A stretch of DNA of 64,000 nt, from NCBI GenBank assembly GCA_041393775.1, contig JAWKJM010000009.1:91153-155152 (forward strand). The letters are read 5' to 3'. Both the position numbers and the translations under genes were made by a program. The notes beneath the pieces were generated by a model. It saw only the letters and a list, made by a program, of their open reading frames with translations. It searched no databases and had not been told where the DNA came from. Below, piece after piece: positions 28,101-37,125 of the stretch. Numbering within the stretch: the first letter of the stretch is position 1; the number at the start of each line of letters is the position of its first letter. The stretch is from JADKAV01 sp041393775. Its GTDB lineage: Bacteria > Actinomycetota > Actinomycetes > S36-B12 > UBA10799.

Positions 28101-30026
28101 ACCCAGACAGAGGACTTCACCGTCGTGGGTATCGGTGACATGAGTGGCGACGTCTTCGGCAACGGCATGCTGCTCAGCGAACATATCCAGTTGGTGGCCG
28201 CGTTCGATCATCGTGACATCTTCCTGGATCCGTCGCCGGATGCCGCGACCTCCTACGCCGAGCGCCGCCGCCTGTTCGAGCTCTCGCGTTCGAGTTGGGC
28301 TGACTACGACAAGGAACTGATCAGCGCCGGGGGCGGTGTGTACTCGCGCGGACTCAAGTCGGTCCCGATCAGCAAGCAGGTCCGCAAGGCCCTCGGGTTA
28401 CCCGAGGGCGTCAAGAGCATGACGCCGAATGACCTGCTGCACGCCGTTCTGCAGGCGCCGGTCGACCTGTTGTGGAACGGCGGCATCGGAACGTACGTGC
28501 GGTCCTCCACCGAGACCAATGCGGAGGTCGGTGACAAGGGCAACGACGCGATCCGGGTCACCGGCGGACAACTGCGGTGCAAGGTCGTGGGTGAGGGCGG
28601 CAACCTCGGATTGACCCAGTTGGGGCGGATCGAGGCCGCCAACAACGGGATCCGGCTCAACACCGACGCGATCGACAACTCCGCCGGGGTGGACACCAGC
28701 GACCACGAGGTGAACATCAAGATCCTGCTCGACCGGATCGTCCAGGACGGGGACCTGACGGTCAAGCAGCGCAACGAACTGCTTGCGGCGATGACCGACG
28801 ACGTGGCTGACCTGGTGCTGGCGAACAACTACTGGCAGAACATGCTGCTGTCCAACGGCCGCTCGCAGAAGGGGCAGTTGCTGCCCGTCCATCAGCGGCT
28901 GATGGCCGTGCTGGAGGCCAAGGGACTGCTGGATCGGGAGATCGAGTTCCTCCCCGACGACGACGAGATCGCCGAGCGGATCGAATCCGGCCGCGGCTTG
29001 AGTTCGCCGGAGTTGTCGGTGCTGCTGGCGTGGTCGAAGATCGCCCTCACCGACGACCTCATGGAGACCTCGATCGACGAGGACGCCTGGGCCAAGGAAG
29101 TACTGGCGGACTACTTCCCGCAGGATCTGCGTGCCCGCTACCCGGAGCGCCTGGGCGCCCACCCGCTGCGCAAGGAGATCGTCGCCACCATGCTGGCCAA
29201 CGACGTGATCAACCACGGCGGGATCACCTTCGTGCACCGGGTGGTGGAAGAGACAGGCGCCTCGGTCGAGGAGTCGGCCCGCGCCTATGTCGCGGTCCGG
29301 CAGATCTTCGACCTCGACGCGATCTGGCAGGAGATCGAGGCGCTGGACGGGGTTTCGCCGGTCGCCGCCCAGAACCAGATGTACCTCGAGATCCGGCGGT
29401 TGCTCGATCGGTCCGTGCGTTGGGTGCTCACGACGCGCGGTGGGAAACTGGACGTCTCGAAACTGATCAGCGACGTCCACCCCGTGGTACAGAAACTGAC
29501 CCCGCGGGTGCCGGACATGCTGCTGGGCTCAGAACACCAGCGACTCGAACAGCGCACGGCCGAGTTCGTCGCACTCGGTGCCCCGGAGCCGCTGGCCATG
29601 CGGGTCGCTGCCTGTCTCGACCAGTACTCGCTGCTGGACATCGCTGACATCGCCGCCAGGGAGAAACAGGCGCCGGACTCGGTCGCGCACCTGTACTTCG
29701 CGGTCTCGGAGCGGTTCGGCGTCGACGCCCTGCTCACGCAGATCTCCAACCTGGACCGTCTGGACCGTTGGGCGACGCTGGCCAGGGCTGCTGTTCGCCA
29801 GGACCTCTACGCCGCGCAGGCGGGACTGACGGTACGGATCCTGCGGAGGACCGACGAGTCGATGCCGCCCGGCGAGCGGATCGCGGCGTTCGAGGAGGCG
29901 AACCCGGAGGGCCTCACCCGGGCACGGGCCACGCTCGAGGAGATCAGGAAGTCGGGGCCTTCGAGCCTGGCGACGGTGTCGGTGGCGCTGCGGCTGATCC
30001 GCAACGTGAGCCAGCAGGGGTCGTAG
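25194..30026 (+). CDS. NAD-specific glutamate dehydrogenase, 180-kDa type
   Basis: Large catabolic glutamate dehydrogenase of 1610 residues (the Streptomyces GdhA / mycobacterial Rv2476c class), converting glutamate to 2-oxoglutarate and ammonium with NAD. The long N-terminal half contains ACT-like regulatory segments (VIPILTGFGVEVLDERPY). The catalytic core starts near residue 790 with RVARGGLRWSDRKEDFRTEVLGLVKAQMVKNAVI, VGSKGGFIVKNPP and GIGDMSGDVFGNGMLLS, then WNGGIGTYVRSS. It is complete and at the usual family length. GTG 25194 follows pruA after 10 bases. Confidence 0.95.
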   Translation: MAEDPLSELLEAAHKVAAHAQPAEFEVHPEDFLPRFYEDVAPEDLLGKDPMDIVGPITHALRLGANRPPGTANVDVFTPTVAANEWTCGHTVVQVITDDMPFLLDSIIAAITQQGQSLHLVAHPIYAVERDAAGALREVLPIAPDEAPDGAIRESWIHLEIDLETDPEQHAALEQVLLDVLRDVRDAVEDWQKMTATAFELADELRAFPPPTVAPGYAEEAAEFLQWLGDGSYTFLGYRKYDLVRDPDPTALMGEPGSGLGLLRSDSVQSQSFSEMPPEVRAHATEPRILVLTKANSRSTVHRPVPLDYVGVKRFDAEGMVIGEHRFIGLFASTTYNQSVTQIPVLRRRVDELFEMTGFAPNTHSGKDLLQFCETYPRDDFFQTDAEELFPIARAVLQIHQRRHTRLFTREDRYGRYVSALIYLSRDRYNTQVRHRIQDRLLAAYGGESVDHAALLTESVLARLHMVVHMPHHTPIPEIDVAALERQIADAVRSWDDHLAEALVTAVGEERAGELVSTYEGAFPEAYKEDVSAREAVADMLNLAAVGDSGISVTLAQPAIVESLRDRRFTIYRAGPSVSLAEVIPILTGFGVEVLDERPYHISGNDGIERYIYDFGLRLPEQELPNEDSFTQRFSDAFLACWSVRSEADRLNTLVTAGGLDWREVAAVRAWVEYARQIGSPFSAQYMIDVLVEHTDIVRLLVSLFEARHHPTEYDDRLAQSIQQEVLTALDNVASLDDDRVIRQLLGIVLSVLRTNYYQRVDDAPKQWLSFKIDPREVPGMPLPRPRFEIFVTSPRMSGVHLRFGRVARGGLRWSDRKEDFRTEVLGLVKAQMVKNAVIVPVGSKGGFIVKNPPPMSNREAFMAEGIDCYKSFISGLLDLTDNLVHGEAVPPAQLHRRDGDDTYLVVAADKGTASFSDIANSVADAYGFWLGDAFASGGSVGYDHKSMGITARGAWESVKRHFLEMGVDTQTEDFTVVGIGDMSGDVFGNGMLLSEHIQLVAAFDHRDIFLDPSPDAATSYAERRRLFELSRSSWADYDKELISAGGGVYSRGLKSVPISKQVRKALGLPEGVKSMTPNDLLHAVLQAPVDLLWNGGIGTYVRSSTETNAEVGDKGNDAIRVTGGQLRCKVVGEGGNLGLTQLGRIEAANNGIRLNTDAIDNSAGVDTSDHEVNIKILLDRIVQDGDLTVKQRNELLAAMTDDVADLVLANNYWQNMLLSNGRSQKGQLLPVHQRLMAVLEAKGLLDREIEFLPDDDEIAERIESGRGLSSPELSVLLAWSKIALTDDLMETSIDEDAWAKEVLADYFPQDLRARYPERLGAHPLRKEIVATMLANDVINHGGITFVHRVVEETGASVEESARAYVAVRQIFDLDAIWQEIEALDGVSPVAAQNQMYLEIRRLLDRSVRWVLTTRGGKLDVSKLISDVHPVVQKLTPRVPDMLLGSEHQRLEQRTAEFVALGAPEPLAMRVAACLDQYSLLDIADIAAREKQAPDSVAHLYFAVSERFGVDALLTQISNLDRLDRWATLARAAVRQDLYAAQAGLTVRILRRTDESMPPGERIAAFEEANPEGLTRARATLEEIRKSGPSSLATVSVALRLIRNVSQQGS

Positions 30027-30029
30027 GGG

Positions 30030-30644
30030 TCAGGCGACCCCGGCCCGACGGAACTGGATGCTCATGCGGGGGCCGCAGTGGCGGGTCTTGGGAACCGCAT
30101 GCTCCCAGGTTCTCTGACATGTCCCGCCCATGACCAGCAGGTCCCCGTGACCGACGGCGAACGACAGGCTCGGGCCGCCTCCGCGCGGACGCAGCAGCAG
30201 TGGTCGGGCCGCCCCCACCGACACGATGGCCACGACGGTGTCCTCGCGCGTGGCGCCGATCGTGTCCCCGTGCCATGCGACGCTGTCGTTGCCGTCCCGG
30301 TACCAGCACAGCCCCGCGGTGGTGAAAGGCGGCAGCCCGTAATGGTCGTTGAGGGCCCCGAACGCCCGGACCAGTGTCGGATGCGGCAGTGCCGTCGGAT
30401 CCCTGCACCACGCCGTGAGCCGGGGAACGTCGACCACCCTCTCGTACATCTGGCGCGAGCCCTGCTTCCACGGCACACGGTCGTGCAGGGCGTCGAAGAC
30501 CTCGAGATCGTCGGTGAGCCAACCTTCGAGGTGATCGACCCACGCGCCACGATCCAGGACGGTGCGCTTGAGGCCGTGCAGGGTTTCGCGGTCGGCGCTG
30601 TCTCCCATCGCGAACAGGCTGGGTTGGATGTCGAGCACTGCCAC
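30030..30644 (-). CDS. AlkB-like 2-oxoglutarate/Fe(II) dioxygenase
   Basis: A 204-residue alkylation-repair-type dioxygenase. The iron ligands are His125 and Asp127 (WHGDTIG) and His182 (WEHAVPK). The 2-oxoglutarate-binding arginines lie in RMSIQFRRA at the C-terminus, and a nucleotide-lid segment (CWYRDGNDSVAWHGD) resembles bacterial and plant AlkB homologues that repair 1-methyladenine or 3-methylcytosine. It starts at GTG 30644 and ends 3 bases after the GDH stop on the opposite strand. A good sigma-70-type promoter precedes it. Confidence 0.85.
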   Translation of the reverse strand: MAVLDIQPSLFAMGDSADRETLHGLKRTVLDRGAWVDHLEGWLTDDLEVFDALHDRVPWKQGSRQMYERVVDVPRLTAWCRDPTALPHPTLVRAFGALNDHYGLPPFTTAGLCWYRDGNDSVAWHGDTIGATREDTVVAIVSVGAARPLLLRPRGGGPSLSFAVGHGDLLVMGGTCQRTWEHAVPKTRHCGPRMSIQFRRAGVA

Positions 30645-30650
30645 CGGTCC

Positions 30651-30679
30651 AGCATATGTCGCACACCCGTTCGATTCAA
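30651..30679 (-). promoter_or_regulatory. predicted promoter of the AlkB-like gene
   Basis: On the minus strand, TTGAAT (30674-30679) and TATGCT (30651-30656) are separated by 17 bases. TATGCT ends 6 bases before the GTG start, so the transcript would be leaderless. This is the best complete -35/-10 pair seen on the minus strand. Confidence 0.5.
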
Positions 30680-30690
30680 GAACCGTGACG

Positions 30691-30696
30691 TACGGT
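30691..30696 (+). promoter_or_regulatory. -10-like hexamer before the M14 peptidase gene
   Basis: TACGGT lies 6 bases before ATG 30703. The -35 region would overlap the divergent AlkB promoter, so the two genes may compete for polymerase. Confidence 0.3.
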
Positions 30697-30702
30697 GGAG
30701 CG

Positions 30703-31761
30703 ATGAATTACCTGATCGCGGGGACCAGCCTGCTGTGCGTGGGGGCGCTGGGTGCTGGGCCCGCTGTGGCCGAGGACGGGGTCCCGCTGCCGGTCGAGTC
30801 GTCCACCGCGCCAGCACCCTTGTCCGCCCCGCTGGACATCGGGGCCGAACAGGTCGGCTCTTCGGTGGAAGTCACATGGAGTGCGTCGGCCGGCGCCACG
30901 AGCTACCAGGTCGTCGCCGATCCCACCGGCCAGACTTGTGTCAGTGCCACCACCAGTTGCCTGTTCGACGGTCTCCCGCTGCGTCAGTCGTACACGTTCA
31001 CCGTGACCGCCTCAGATGGCACGCAGACCAGCCCGGCGTCGCTGCCCAGCGAGCCACTTCGGCTGCGGGCACTGCTCGAGAAGCCGATATTCAAGAAATC
31101 CAAGGTCGTGGTCGGCCGTTCCTTGCGCGGCCGCAAGATCTGGGCGGTGCGGCAGGGCAATCCGCTCGCGGTGAGCGTGCTGCTCAGCGTGGGGCAGATG
31201 CACGGCAGTGAGCCCGCCGGATTGAAGGTCACCAAGCGGATTCGCAAGAAGGACATCCCGGACGACGCCGACTATCAGTTGTGGACCATCAGGACGATGA
31301 ACCCTGACGGCAGTATCCGCCGGAACCGTTACAACGCCCGCGGGGTGGACCTGAACCGCAACTTCCCGGGCACCTGGGCCAACCGCTACCGCACCGGCCG
31401 GCGCGCGGCCAGTGAGCCTGAGACCCGCGCCATGATGCGTTTCATGAAGAAGCTCCAGCCCAGCGGGGTGATGAGTTTCCACCAGCCCTGGAACACGACC
31501 CTGAGCGTGTGCGATCGCCGGTCGGCCGCCTGGGTCAGGGCCACAGCATCGTTGATGAAACTGAATCAGCCGGGTCGCGCCACCAACTGCGGCTCGTGGC
31601 TGCCGGGCACGATGAACCGGTGGACCGTGCGCAATACCGCGAGCTGGTTCGTGACCGTCGAACTCGGCCCCAACTACAAGGTGCGCCCGCAGATCCCACG
31701 TGCGGCCAAGGCCGTCGTGCGAATCGCCCAGCGGCTGGCGATCCAGGATCAGGGGCTGTAA
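30703..31761 (+). CDS. secreted M14-family zinc carboxypeptidase with fibronectin-like domain
   Basis: A 352-residue exported protein. A signal peptide (about residues 1-23, ending AVA) is followed by a fibronectin type III-like domain (about 45-122: VEVTWSASAGATSYQVVADP, YTFTVTASDGTQTS). The M14 domain has zinc ligands His167 and Glu170 (MHGSEPAG) and His260 (MSFHQPW), substrate-binding VDLNRNFPG, and catalytic Glu320 (VTVELGPN). Such enzymes trim cell-wall or extracellular peptides (MpaA-like). ATG 30703 is chosen because the signal peptide begins there. Confidence 0.85.
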   Translation: MNYLIAGTSLLCVGALGAGPAVAEDGVPLPVESSTAPAPLSAPLDIGAEQVGSSVEVTWSASAGATSYQVVADPTGQTCVSATTSCLFDGLPLRQSYTFTVTASDGTQTSPASLPSEPLRLRALLEKPIFKKSKVVVGRSLRGRKIWAVRQGNPLAVSVLLSVGQMHGSEPAGLKVTKRIRKKDIPDDADYQLWTIRTMNPDGSIRRNRYNARGVDLNRNFPGTWANRYRTGRRAASEPETRAMMRFMKKLQPSGVMSFHQPWNTTLSVCDRRSAAWVRATASLMKLNQPGRATNCGSWLPGTMNRWTVRNTASWFVTVELGPNYKVRPQIPRAAKAVVRIAQRLAIQDQGL

Positions 31762-31789
31762 GGGCTCCGGGTCTCGGCGGCGGCCACGA

Positions 31790-31903
31790 TGTGACGAAGG
31801 TGCTGGCCCGCCCCGGCTTGTGTTACGAAGGTGCGCGGTTCGAGTCGGCGCGACCACGCACCTTCGTCACAAACCCGGTCCGGACCCCCGCAACTTCGTC
31901 ACA
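31790..31903 (+). repeat. R2 nested palindrome, copy 3
   Basis: Outer arms TGTGACGAAGGTGC and GCAACTTCGTCACA; inner arms TGTTACGAAGGTGCGCGGTT and ACCACGCACCTTCGTCACAA. It lies between the M14 peptidase and TM2 genes, which run in the same direction. Confidence 0.85.
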
Positions 31904-31987
31904 GGGCCCCCCGTTTGATCGACCTCCCAGGAGTGCGACACGCCCAGGAGCGGGAAATCCGACCGCGACCGCCCTAGGCTTGTTGCC

Positions 31988-32458
31988 ATGACTGAACCCT
32001 CCCAGCCCGAGCCCGACGCCGTCCCGCCGAGCAGCACGAGCGTTCCTCCGCCCCCGCCGCCACCCGACGGTGCGCCCACCCCGCCTCCAGCCCCGCCGTC
32101 GAGCGCGACCCCGCCCCCACCGCCGTCTGCTGCCCCCGGCACCCCGGCGGCGGCTGCCCCGCCCCCACCCCCACCAGGACAGGTCGCGCCCACCGGCGTG
32201 GCCCTGTTCCCCAACGGGAAACCGATGGTCGACGCTCAAGGGCGACCCGCCTCGCCCAAATCGCGGTTGGCCGCGGCGCTGCTCGCCTGGTTCCTGGGCG
32301 TCTTGGGGATCCATCGCTTCTACGTCGGCAAGATCGGCACCGGCATCCTGATGATCGTGACACTCGGCGGACTCGGTATCTGGGTCCTGATCGACTTCAT
32401 CGTCATCCTGGTCGGCTCCTTCAAGGACAAGGAAGATCGCTACCTCGCCAACTGGTGA
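31988..32458 (+). CDS. TM2 domain-containing protein with proline-rich N-terminus
   Basis: A 156-residue membrane protein. Residues 1-75 are a low-complexity Pro/Ala/Ser-rich cytoplasmic segment. A short GVALFPNGKPMVDAQGRPASPKSR stretch leads into a TM2 domain: LAAALLAWFLGVLGIHRFYVGKIGTGILMIVTLGGLGIWVLIDFIVIL, two helices joined by the conserved HRFYVGK turn. Function unknown; actinobacterial proteins of this type have been linked to envelope or division sites only by context. It lies 19 bases upstream of prfB. Confidence 0.85.
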   Translation: MTEPSQPEPDAVPPSSTSVPPPPPPPDGAPTPPPAPPSSATPPPPPSAAPGTPAAAAPPPPPPGQVAPTGVALFPNGKPMVDAQGRPASPKSRLAAALLAWFLGVLGIHRFYVGKIGTGILMIVTLGGLGIWVLIDFIVILVGSFKDKEDRYLANW

Positions 32459-32465
32459 CGCCGGT

Positions 32466-32471
32466 TACCCT
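32466..32471 (+). promoter_or_regulatory. -10-like hexamer before prfB
   Basis: TACCCT lies 6 bases before GTG 32478, fitting leaderless transcription of prfB. Confidence 0.35.
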
Positions 32472-32477
32472 ACGTAG

Positions 32478-33587
32478 GTGGCCGATGAGGAGATCTCCGA
32501 ACAGATAGGCACCCTCGATGGTGTCCTCAAGCAGATCGAGGCCGTTGTGGATCTGCCCGGTATGCAGACCGAGATCGCCGACCTGGAGCGGCAGGCATCG
32601 GCCCCGGACCTGTGGGATGACCCGGAGGTGGCGCAGCGGGTGACGTCGAAGTTGTCGTACCTGCAACAGGAGTCACGTCGGGTCTCGGCCTACCGGCAGC
32701 GTGTGGACGACTTGCCGGTCCTGCTGGAACTGGCCGAGGCCGAGGACGACGCCGGCGCCCGTGAGGAAGCCGTCCGCGAACTCCACACGCTGCAGTCCGA
32801 AATCAGCGACCTCGAGGTGCGGACGTTGCTGTCCGGGGAGTACGACGAACGGGAAGCGCTGGTCTCCATCCGTTCGGGCGCCGGCGGGGTGGATGCCGCA
32901 GACTGGGCCGAGATGCTGCTGCGCATGTACAGCCGCTACTGCGAGCGGCACGGCTGGCCGGTGGAGGTGTATGAGACCTCCTACGCCGAAGAAGCCGGCA
33001 TCAAGTCGGCCACCTTCGCCGTCAAGGCTCCCTTCGCGTACGGCACCCTGTCCGTGGAGCAGGGCACGCACCGGCTCGTCCGGATCTCGCCTTTCGACAA
33101 TCAAGGCCGCCGGCAGACATCCTTCGCCGAGGTCGAGGTGATCCCGGTGGTGGAGAAGACCGAGAGCATCGAGATCCCCGAGGATGAGTTGCGAGTCGAC
33201 GTCTACCGTTCCTCCGGCCCGGGCGGACAGGGTGTCAACACCACCGACTCCGCAGTGCGTCTGACGCACATTCCGACCGGCATCGTCGTGAGTTGCCAGA
33301 ACGAGCGATCGCAGTTGCAGAACAAGGCCACGGCGATGGCCGTCCTGCAGGCCAAACTCGTGGAGCGTCAGCGTCAGGAGGAGCAGGCCAAGATGGATGC
33401 GCTCAAGGGCGAGTCGGCCGGATCGTGGGGCAATCAGATGCGCTCCTACGTCCTGCATCCGTACCAGATGGTCAAAGACCTCCGCACCGAGCAGGAGACG
33501 GGTAACACGGCCGCAGTGCTCGATGGCGAGATCGACGAGTTCATCGAGGCCGGTATCCGTTGGCGCAGGCAGCAGGCGAGCGTATAA
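32478..33587 (+). CDS. prfB: peptide chain release factor 2
   Basis: RF2, 369 residues, terminating translation at UGA and UAA. The stop-codon-recognition tripeptide SPF is at 204-206, which separates it from RF1 (PxT). The GGQ peptidyl-hydrolysis motif is at 249-251 (SSGPGGQGVNTTDSAVRL). Unlike many bacterial prfB genes there is no in-frame UGA or programmed frameshift; the frame is continuous from GTG 32478. It begins a conserved block with ftsE, ftsX and smpB. Confidence 0.96.
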   Translation: MADEEISEQIGTLDGVLKQIEAVVDLPGMQTEIADLERQASAPDLWDDPEVAQRVTSKLSYLQQESRRVSAYRQRVDDLPVLLELAEAEDDAGAREEAVRELHTLQSEISDLEVRTLLSGEYDEREALVSIRSGAGGVDAADWAEMLLRMYSRYCERHGWPVEVYETSYAEEAGIKSATFAVKAPFAYGTLSVEQGTHRLVRISPFDNQGRRQTSFAEVEVIPVVEKTESIEIPEDELRVDVYRSSGPGGQGVNTTDSAVRLTHIPTGIVVSCQNERSQLQNKATAMAVLQAKLVERQRQEEQAKMDALKGESAGSWGNQMRSYVLHPYQMVKDLRTEQETGNTAAVLDGEIDEFIEAGIRWRRQQASV

Positions 33588-33589
33588 CC

Positions 33590-33730
33590 ATGCCGGAAGT
33601 CGCCCAGGGCGGTTTGCACACGCCCGGCGGACGCGGAGGCGGTCCCCGGCGTCGCGCCACGGACCGCTCGGGCAGATTGAACACGATCCTTACGGCGATG
33701 CGTGCCGATCCAACAGCTGAGGCACCTTAG
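33590..33730 (+). CDS. possible small protein between prfB and ftsE
   Basis: An open frame of 46 codons runs from ATG 33590, two bases after the prfB stop, to TAG 33728-33730. The product is Arg/Gly-rich at first (GGRGGGPRRRATDRSGR), then LNTILTAMRADPTAEAP. No Shine-Dalgarno site is obvious beyond the end of prfB, and I know no family match. It fills most of the gap before ftsE. It may be a chance frame, but the tight junction to prfB makes it worth testing. Confidence 0.25.
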   Translation: MPEVAQGGLHTPGGRGGGPRRRATDRSGRLNTILTAMRADPTAEAP

Positions 33731-33767
33731 ACTGTCCAGGTCAGGCCAACACTGCGGGCGGGGAACA

Positions 33768-34459
<692 letters not shown>

Positions 34460-34463
<4 letters not shown>

Positions 34464-35368
34464 GACTCCGGTTCATCTTCAGCGAGACCTTCCAGGGCCT
34501 GCGGCGCAACCTGACCATGACCTTCGCCGTGATCATCACAGTCGCGGTCTCCTTGACCCTGTTCGGCGCGGGCCTGCTGGTACGCGCGCAGGTCGATAGC
34601 ATGAAGGACTACTGGTACGACCGGGTGGAGGTGTCGATCTTCCTGTGCGGCGCCAACTCGGATGCCCCCTCCTGCTCGCTGGGTGCTGTCACCCCCGAGG
34701 TCCGCGGCCAGATCGAGGCCGAGTTGAACAGTCTGCGGCCACTCGTGCAGGAGGTCTATTACGAGTCCCGGGACGAGGCGTACCAGCACTTCCTGGAGCA
34801 GTTCAAGGACTCGCCGATCACTCAGAACGTCACCGCTGAGGCGCTGCCCGAGTCGTTCCGGGTGAAACTGTCCGATCCGACCAAGTACGAGGTGATCGCA
34901 GCGGCGTTCGCCGGCCGCCCCGGAGTCGAACAGGTTCAGGACCAGCGGCAGTTGCTGGACCGGTTCTTCCGGTTGCTCAACGGGCTGCAACTCATCGCGC
35001 TGTCGGTGGCTGTGGCGATGCTGGTAGTGACCGCGCTGCTGGTGATCAACACGATCCGGGTGGCAGCCCACTCGCGTCGGCGAGAAGTCGGGATCATGCG
35101 TCTGGTGGGCGCCAGCAATTTCATGATCAGGATGCCGTTCCTGCTGGAGGCGGCTGTCTCGGCTGCGATCGGTGGGTTGATCGCGGTGGGTGCGATCGTG
35201 GCGGGCAAGGTCTTCCTCATCGACAAGGTCATCGCCCCGTCGTATCAATTCACTGCATTCGTGGGGTGGGAGCAGGTGCTGTGGATCCTGCCCATCGTCT
35301 TCCTGACCGGGATCGTGATCGCCGCGATTGCAGCCGCGCTCACATTGCGCCGATATCTCAAGGTGTGA
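34460..35368 (+). CDS. ftsX: cell division protein FtsX
   Basis: Membrane component of the FtsEX complex, 302 residues, with four helices. The first helix (about residues 20-45) is followed by a large extracellular domain (about 46-190) that in relatives binds the hydrolase partner; three C-terminal helices follow with NTIRVAAHSRRREVGIMRLVGASNFMIRMPFLLEA, the family signature. It starts at GTG 34460 overlapping ftsE. The next gene is a coiled-coil M23 peptidase, the likely partner activated by FtsEX. Confidence 0.94.
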
Positions 35369-35385
35369 AGGTACCCTGGAGGAGC

Positions 35386-36645
35386 ATGTCCACTTTGTCC
35401 AGCAGTCACCGAGGGCGGGTACGTCTGGTAGCCGCTTCGATGGCCCTTGGTCTGGCCAGTGGCCTCGCCGCGCTTCCAGCACACTCCGACGACATCAACA
35501 AGCAGGTCGCCGACGCCTCGGATGACCTGGCCAGGGCGGATGCGAAGGTCGAAGCCGCGATCGAGAAGCTCGACGTCGCCCGTGAACAACTGCCGGCCGC
35601 GCGCAAGGATCTCGCCGCCGCCCAGACGGAGTTGGCCCAGTCGCAGGACCGCAAGGCTGCCGCTGACGTGAAGGTGGCCGCTGCCATCGCCAAGGTCGCG
35701 AAGGCCAAGCAGGACATCGCGGCCACTGAGCAGCAGATCGCCTACTTGGAGCAGCGAATAGGTCAGATGGCGCGCGAGGTCTACCAGAACGGGGGCACCG
35801 TTTCGGAGGTGGAGATCCTGCTGGATTCCCACGACCCCGGCGACTTCGCCTCGCGGCTGGAGACCTTGCGGTCGATCGCGCAGGGCAACAACAACACCAT
35901 GAACGACCTCGACGCCGCGAAGGCGCAGCTGACGACGCGGCTGGCCGGGTTGAAGATCCTCGAGGATGAGGCGCAGAAGGCGCAGGGCGAGGCGCAGAAA
36001 CAGGTCGACGCCGCCGCGGCGGCGAAGGCGAAAGCGGACGCCGCGAAGGCCAAGATCGACGAACTCGTCGCCTCCCGGGCGTCGGCACTGCGCGATGCCC
36101 AGGACCGCAAGCAGGCGGTGCGCAAGCAGTACAAGCAGTTGAAGGCAGAGCAGGCGCGGATCGCAGCCATCGCCCGGGCAGCAGCGGCCAAGGCCGCCCG
36201 CGGCACCTCGTCGGTGCCCGCGAACATCGGTCCATCCGGGCTGGCCTGGCCGGTCACAGGAGCTCCGGTGGTACAGAACGTCGGCCCACGCATCCACCCG
36301 GTCTACGGATACCGCTCCTGCCACACCGGAACCGACATCGGAGCAGGTCAGGGCGCGCCGATCCATGTCGCCGCTGACGGAGTCGTAGTGTCGGTCGAGA
36401 ACGGCGGACCCTACGGACTGCACACACTCGTCCAGCACGGCTCCGGCATCGCCACGATGTACGCGCATCAGTCGTCGGCCTCGGTGAGCGCGGGGCAGAG
36501 GGTCAAGCGAGGACAAGTCATCGGCGCGGTGGGCTCGAGCGGCTGGGTCACCGGACCGCACCTGCACTTCGAAGTCCACGTCAACGGCACCCCGTACAAC
36601 CCGATGGGCTGGTTCGGCGGGACCAAGGCCCCAGTGGCCTGCTGA
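35386..36645 (+). CDS. coiled-coil M23 family peptidoglycan peptidase
   Basis: A 419-residue exported protein with a signal peptide (about residues 1-34, ending ALPAHS). A long Ala/Lys/Glu-rich coiled coil (about 38-265) resembles EnvC and PcsB-type FtsX-binding proteins. The C-terminal M23 domain keeps the zinc and catalytic residues (His313 and Asp317 in HTGTD; His392 and His394 in HLHFEV), so it should be an active endopeptidase, unlike EnvC. Starts at ATG 35386, 17 bases after ftsX. Position and architecture make it the probable FtsEX-controlled hydrolase. Confidence 0.88.
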   Translation: MSTLSSSHRGRVRLVAASMALGLASGLAALPAHSDDINKQVADASDDLARADAKVEAAIEKLDVAREQLPAARKDLAAAQTELAQSQDRKAAADVKVAAAIAKVAKAKQDIAATEQQIAYLEQRIGQMAREVYQNGGTVSEVEILLDSHDPGDFASRLETLRSIAQGNNNTMNDLDAAKAQLTTRLAGLKILEDEAQKAQGEAQKQVDAAAAAKAKADAAKAKIDELVASRASALRDAQDRKQAVRKQYKQLKAEQARIAAIARAAAAKAARGTSSVPANIGPSGLAWPVTGAPVVQNVGPRIHPVYGYRSCHTGTDIGAGQGAPIHVAADGVVVSVENGGPYGLHTLVQHGSGIATMYAHQSSASVSAGQRVKRGQVIGAVGSSGWVTGPHLHFEVHVNGTPYNPMGWFGGTKAPVAC

Positions 36646-36648
36646 GCG

Positions 36649-37125
36649 ATGGTCAAGGAGCAGGGGAACAAGACGATCGCCGTCAACCGCCGGGCACGTC
36701 ACGACTACGCCATCGAGGACACCTACGAGGCGGGTCTGGTGCTGCAGGGCACCGAGGTCAAATCGCTGCGTGCCGGCCGCGCTTCGCTGGTCGATGGCTA
36801 CGCCGAGGTGCGCGACGGTGAGGTCTGGCTGATGAATGTGCACATTCCCGAATATGACCAGGGCACCTGGACCAACCACGAGCCACGGCGACCGCGCAAA
36901 CTGCTGCTCCACGCCAAGGAGATCAGCCGGCTGATCGGCAAGACCAAGCAGAGCGGCTTGACGCTGATTCCGATGAAGATGTACTTCAAGGACGGCAAGG
37001 CGAAGGTCGAGATCGGGCTGGGGAAGGGCAAGAAGACGATCGACAAGCGCCAGGATCTGGCCGCCCGGCAGGCCAAGCGCGACGCCGACCGTGCAATGGC
37101 GGCGGCCCGGCGTCACACCGACTAG
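36649..37125 (+). CDS. smpB: SsrA-binding protein SmpB
   Basis: tmRNA partner in trans-translation, 158 residues. It binds the tRNA-like part of ssrA and delivers it to stalled ribosomes. Family motifs are AVNRRARHDYAIEDTYEAGLVLQGTEVKSLRAGRASL and LTLIPMKMYFKDGKAKVEIGLGKGKK, with the basic C-terminal tail that enters the mRNA channel. Its RNA partner ssrA lies about 6.7 kb downstream. It ends one base into the next gene's GTG. Confidence 0.95.
   Translation: MVKEQGNKTIAVNRRARHDYAIEDTYEAGLVLQGTEVKSLRAGRASLVDGYAEVRDGEVWLMNVHIPEYDQGTWTNHEPRRPRKLLLHAKEISRLIGKTKQSGLTLIPMKMYFKDGKAKVEIGLGKGKKTIDKRQDLAARQAKRDADRAMAAARRHTD

Noticed and set aside
32478..33587. Programmed frameshift in prfB
   Set aside because: The frame is continuous from GTG 32478 and no in-frame UGA is present near the start.
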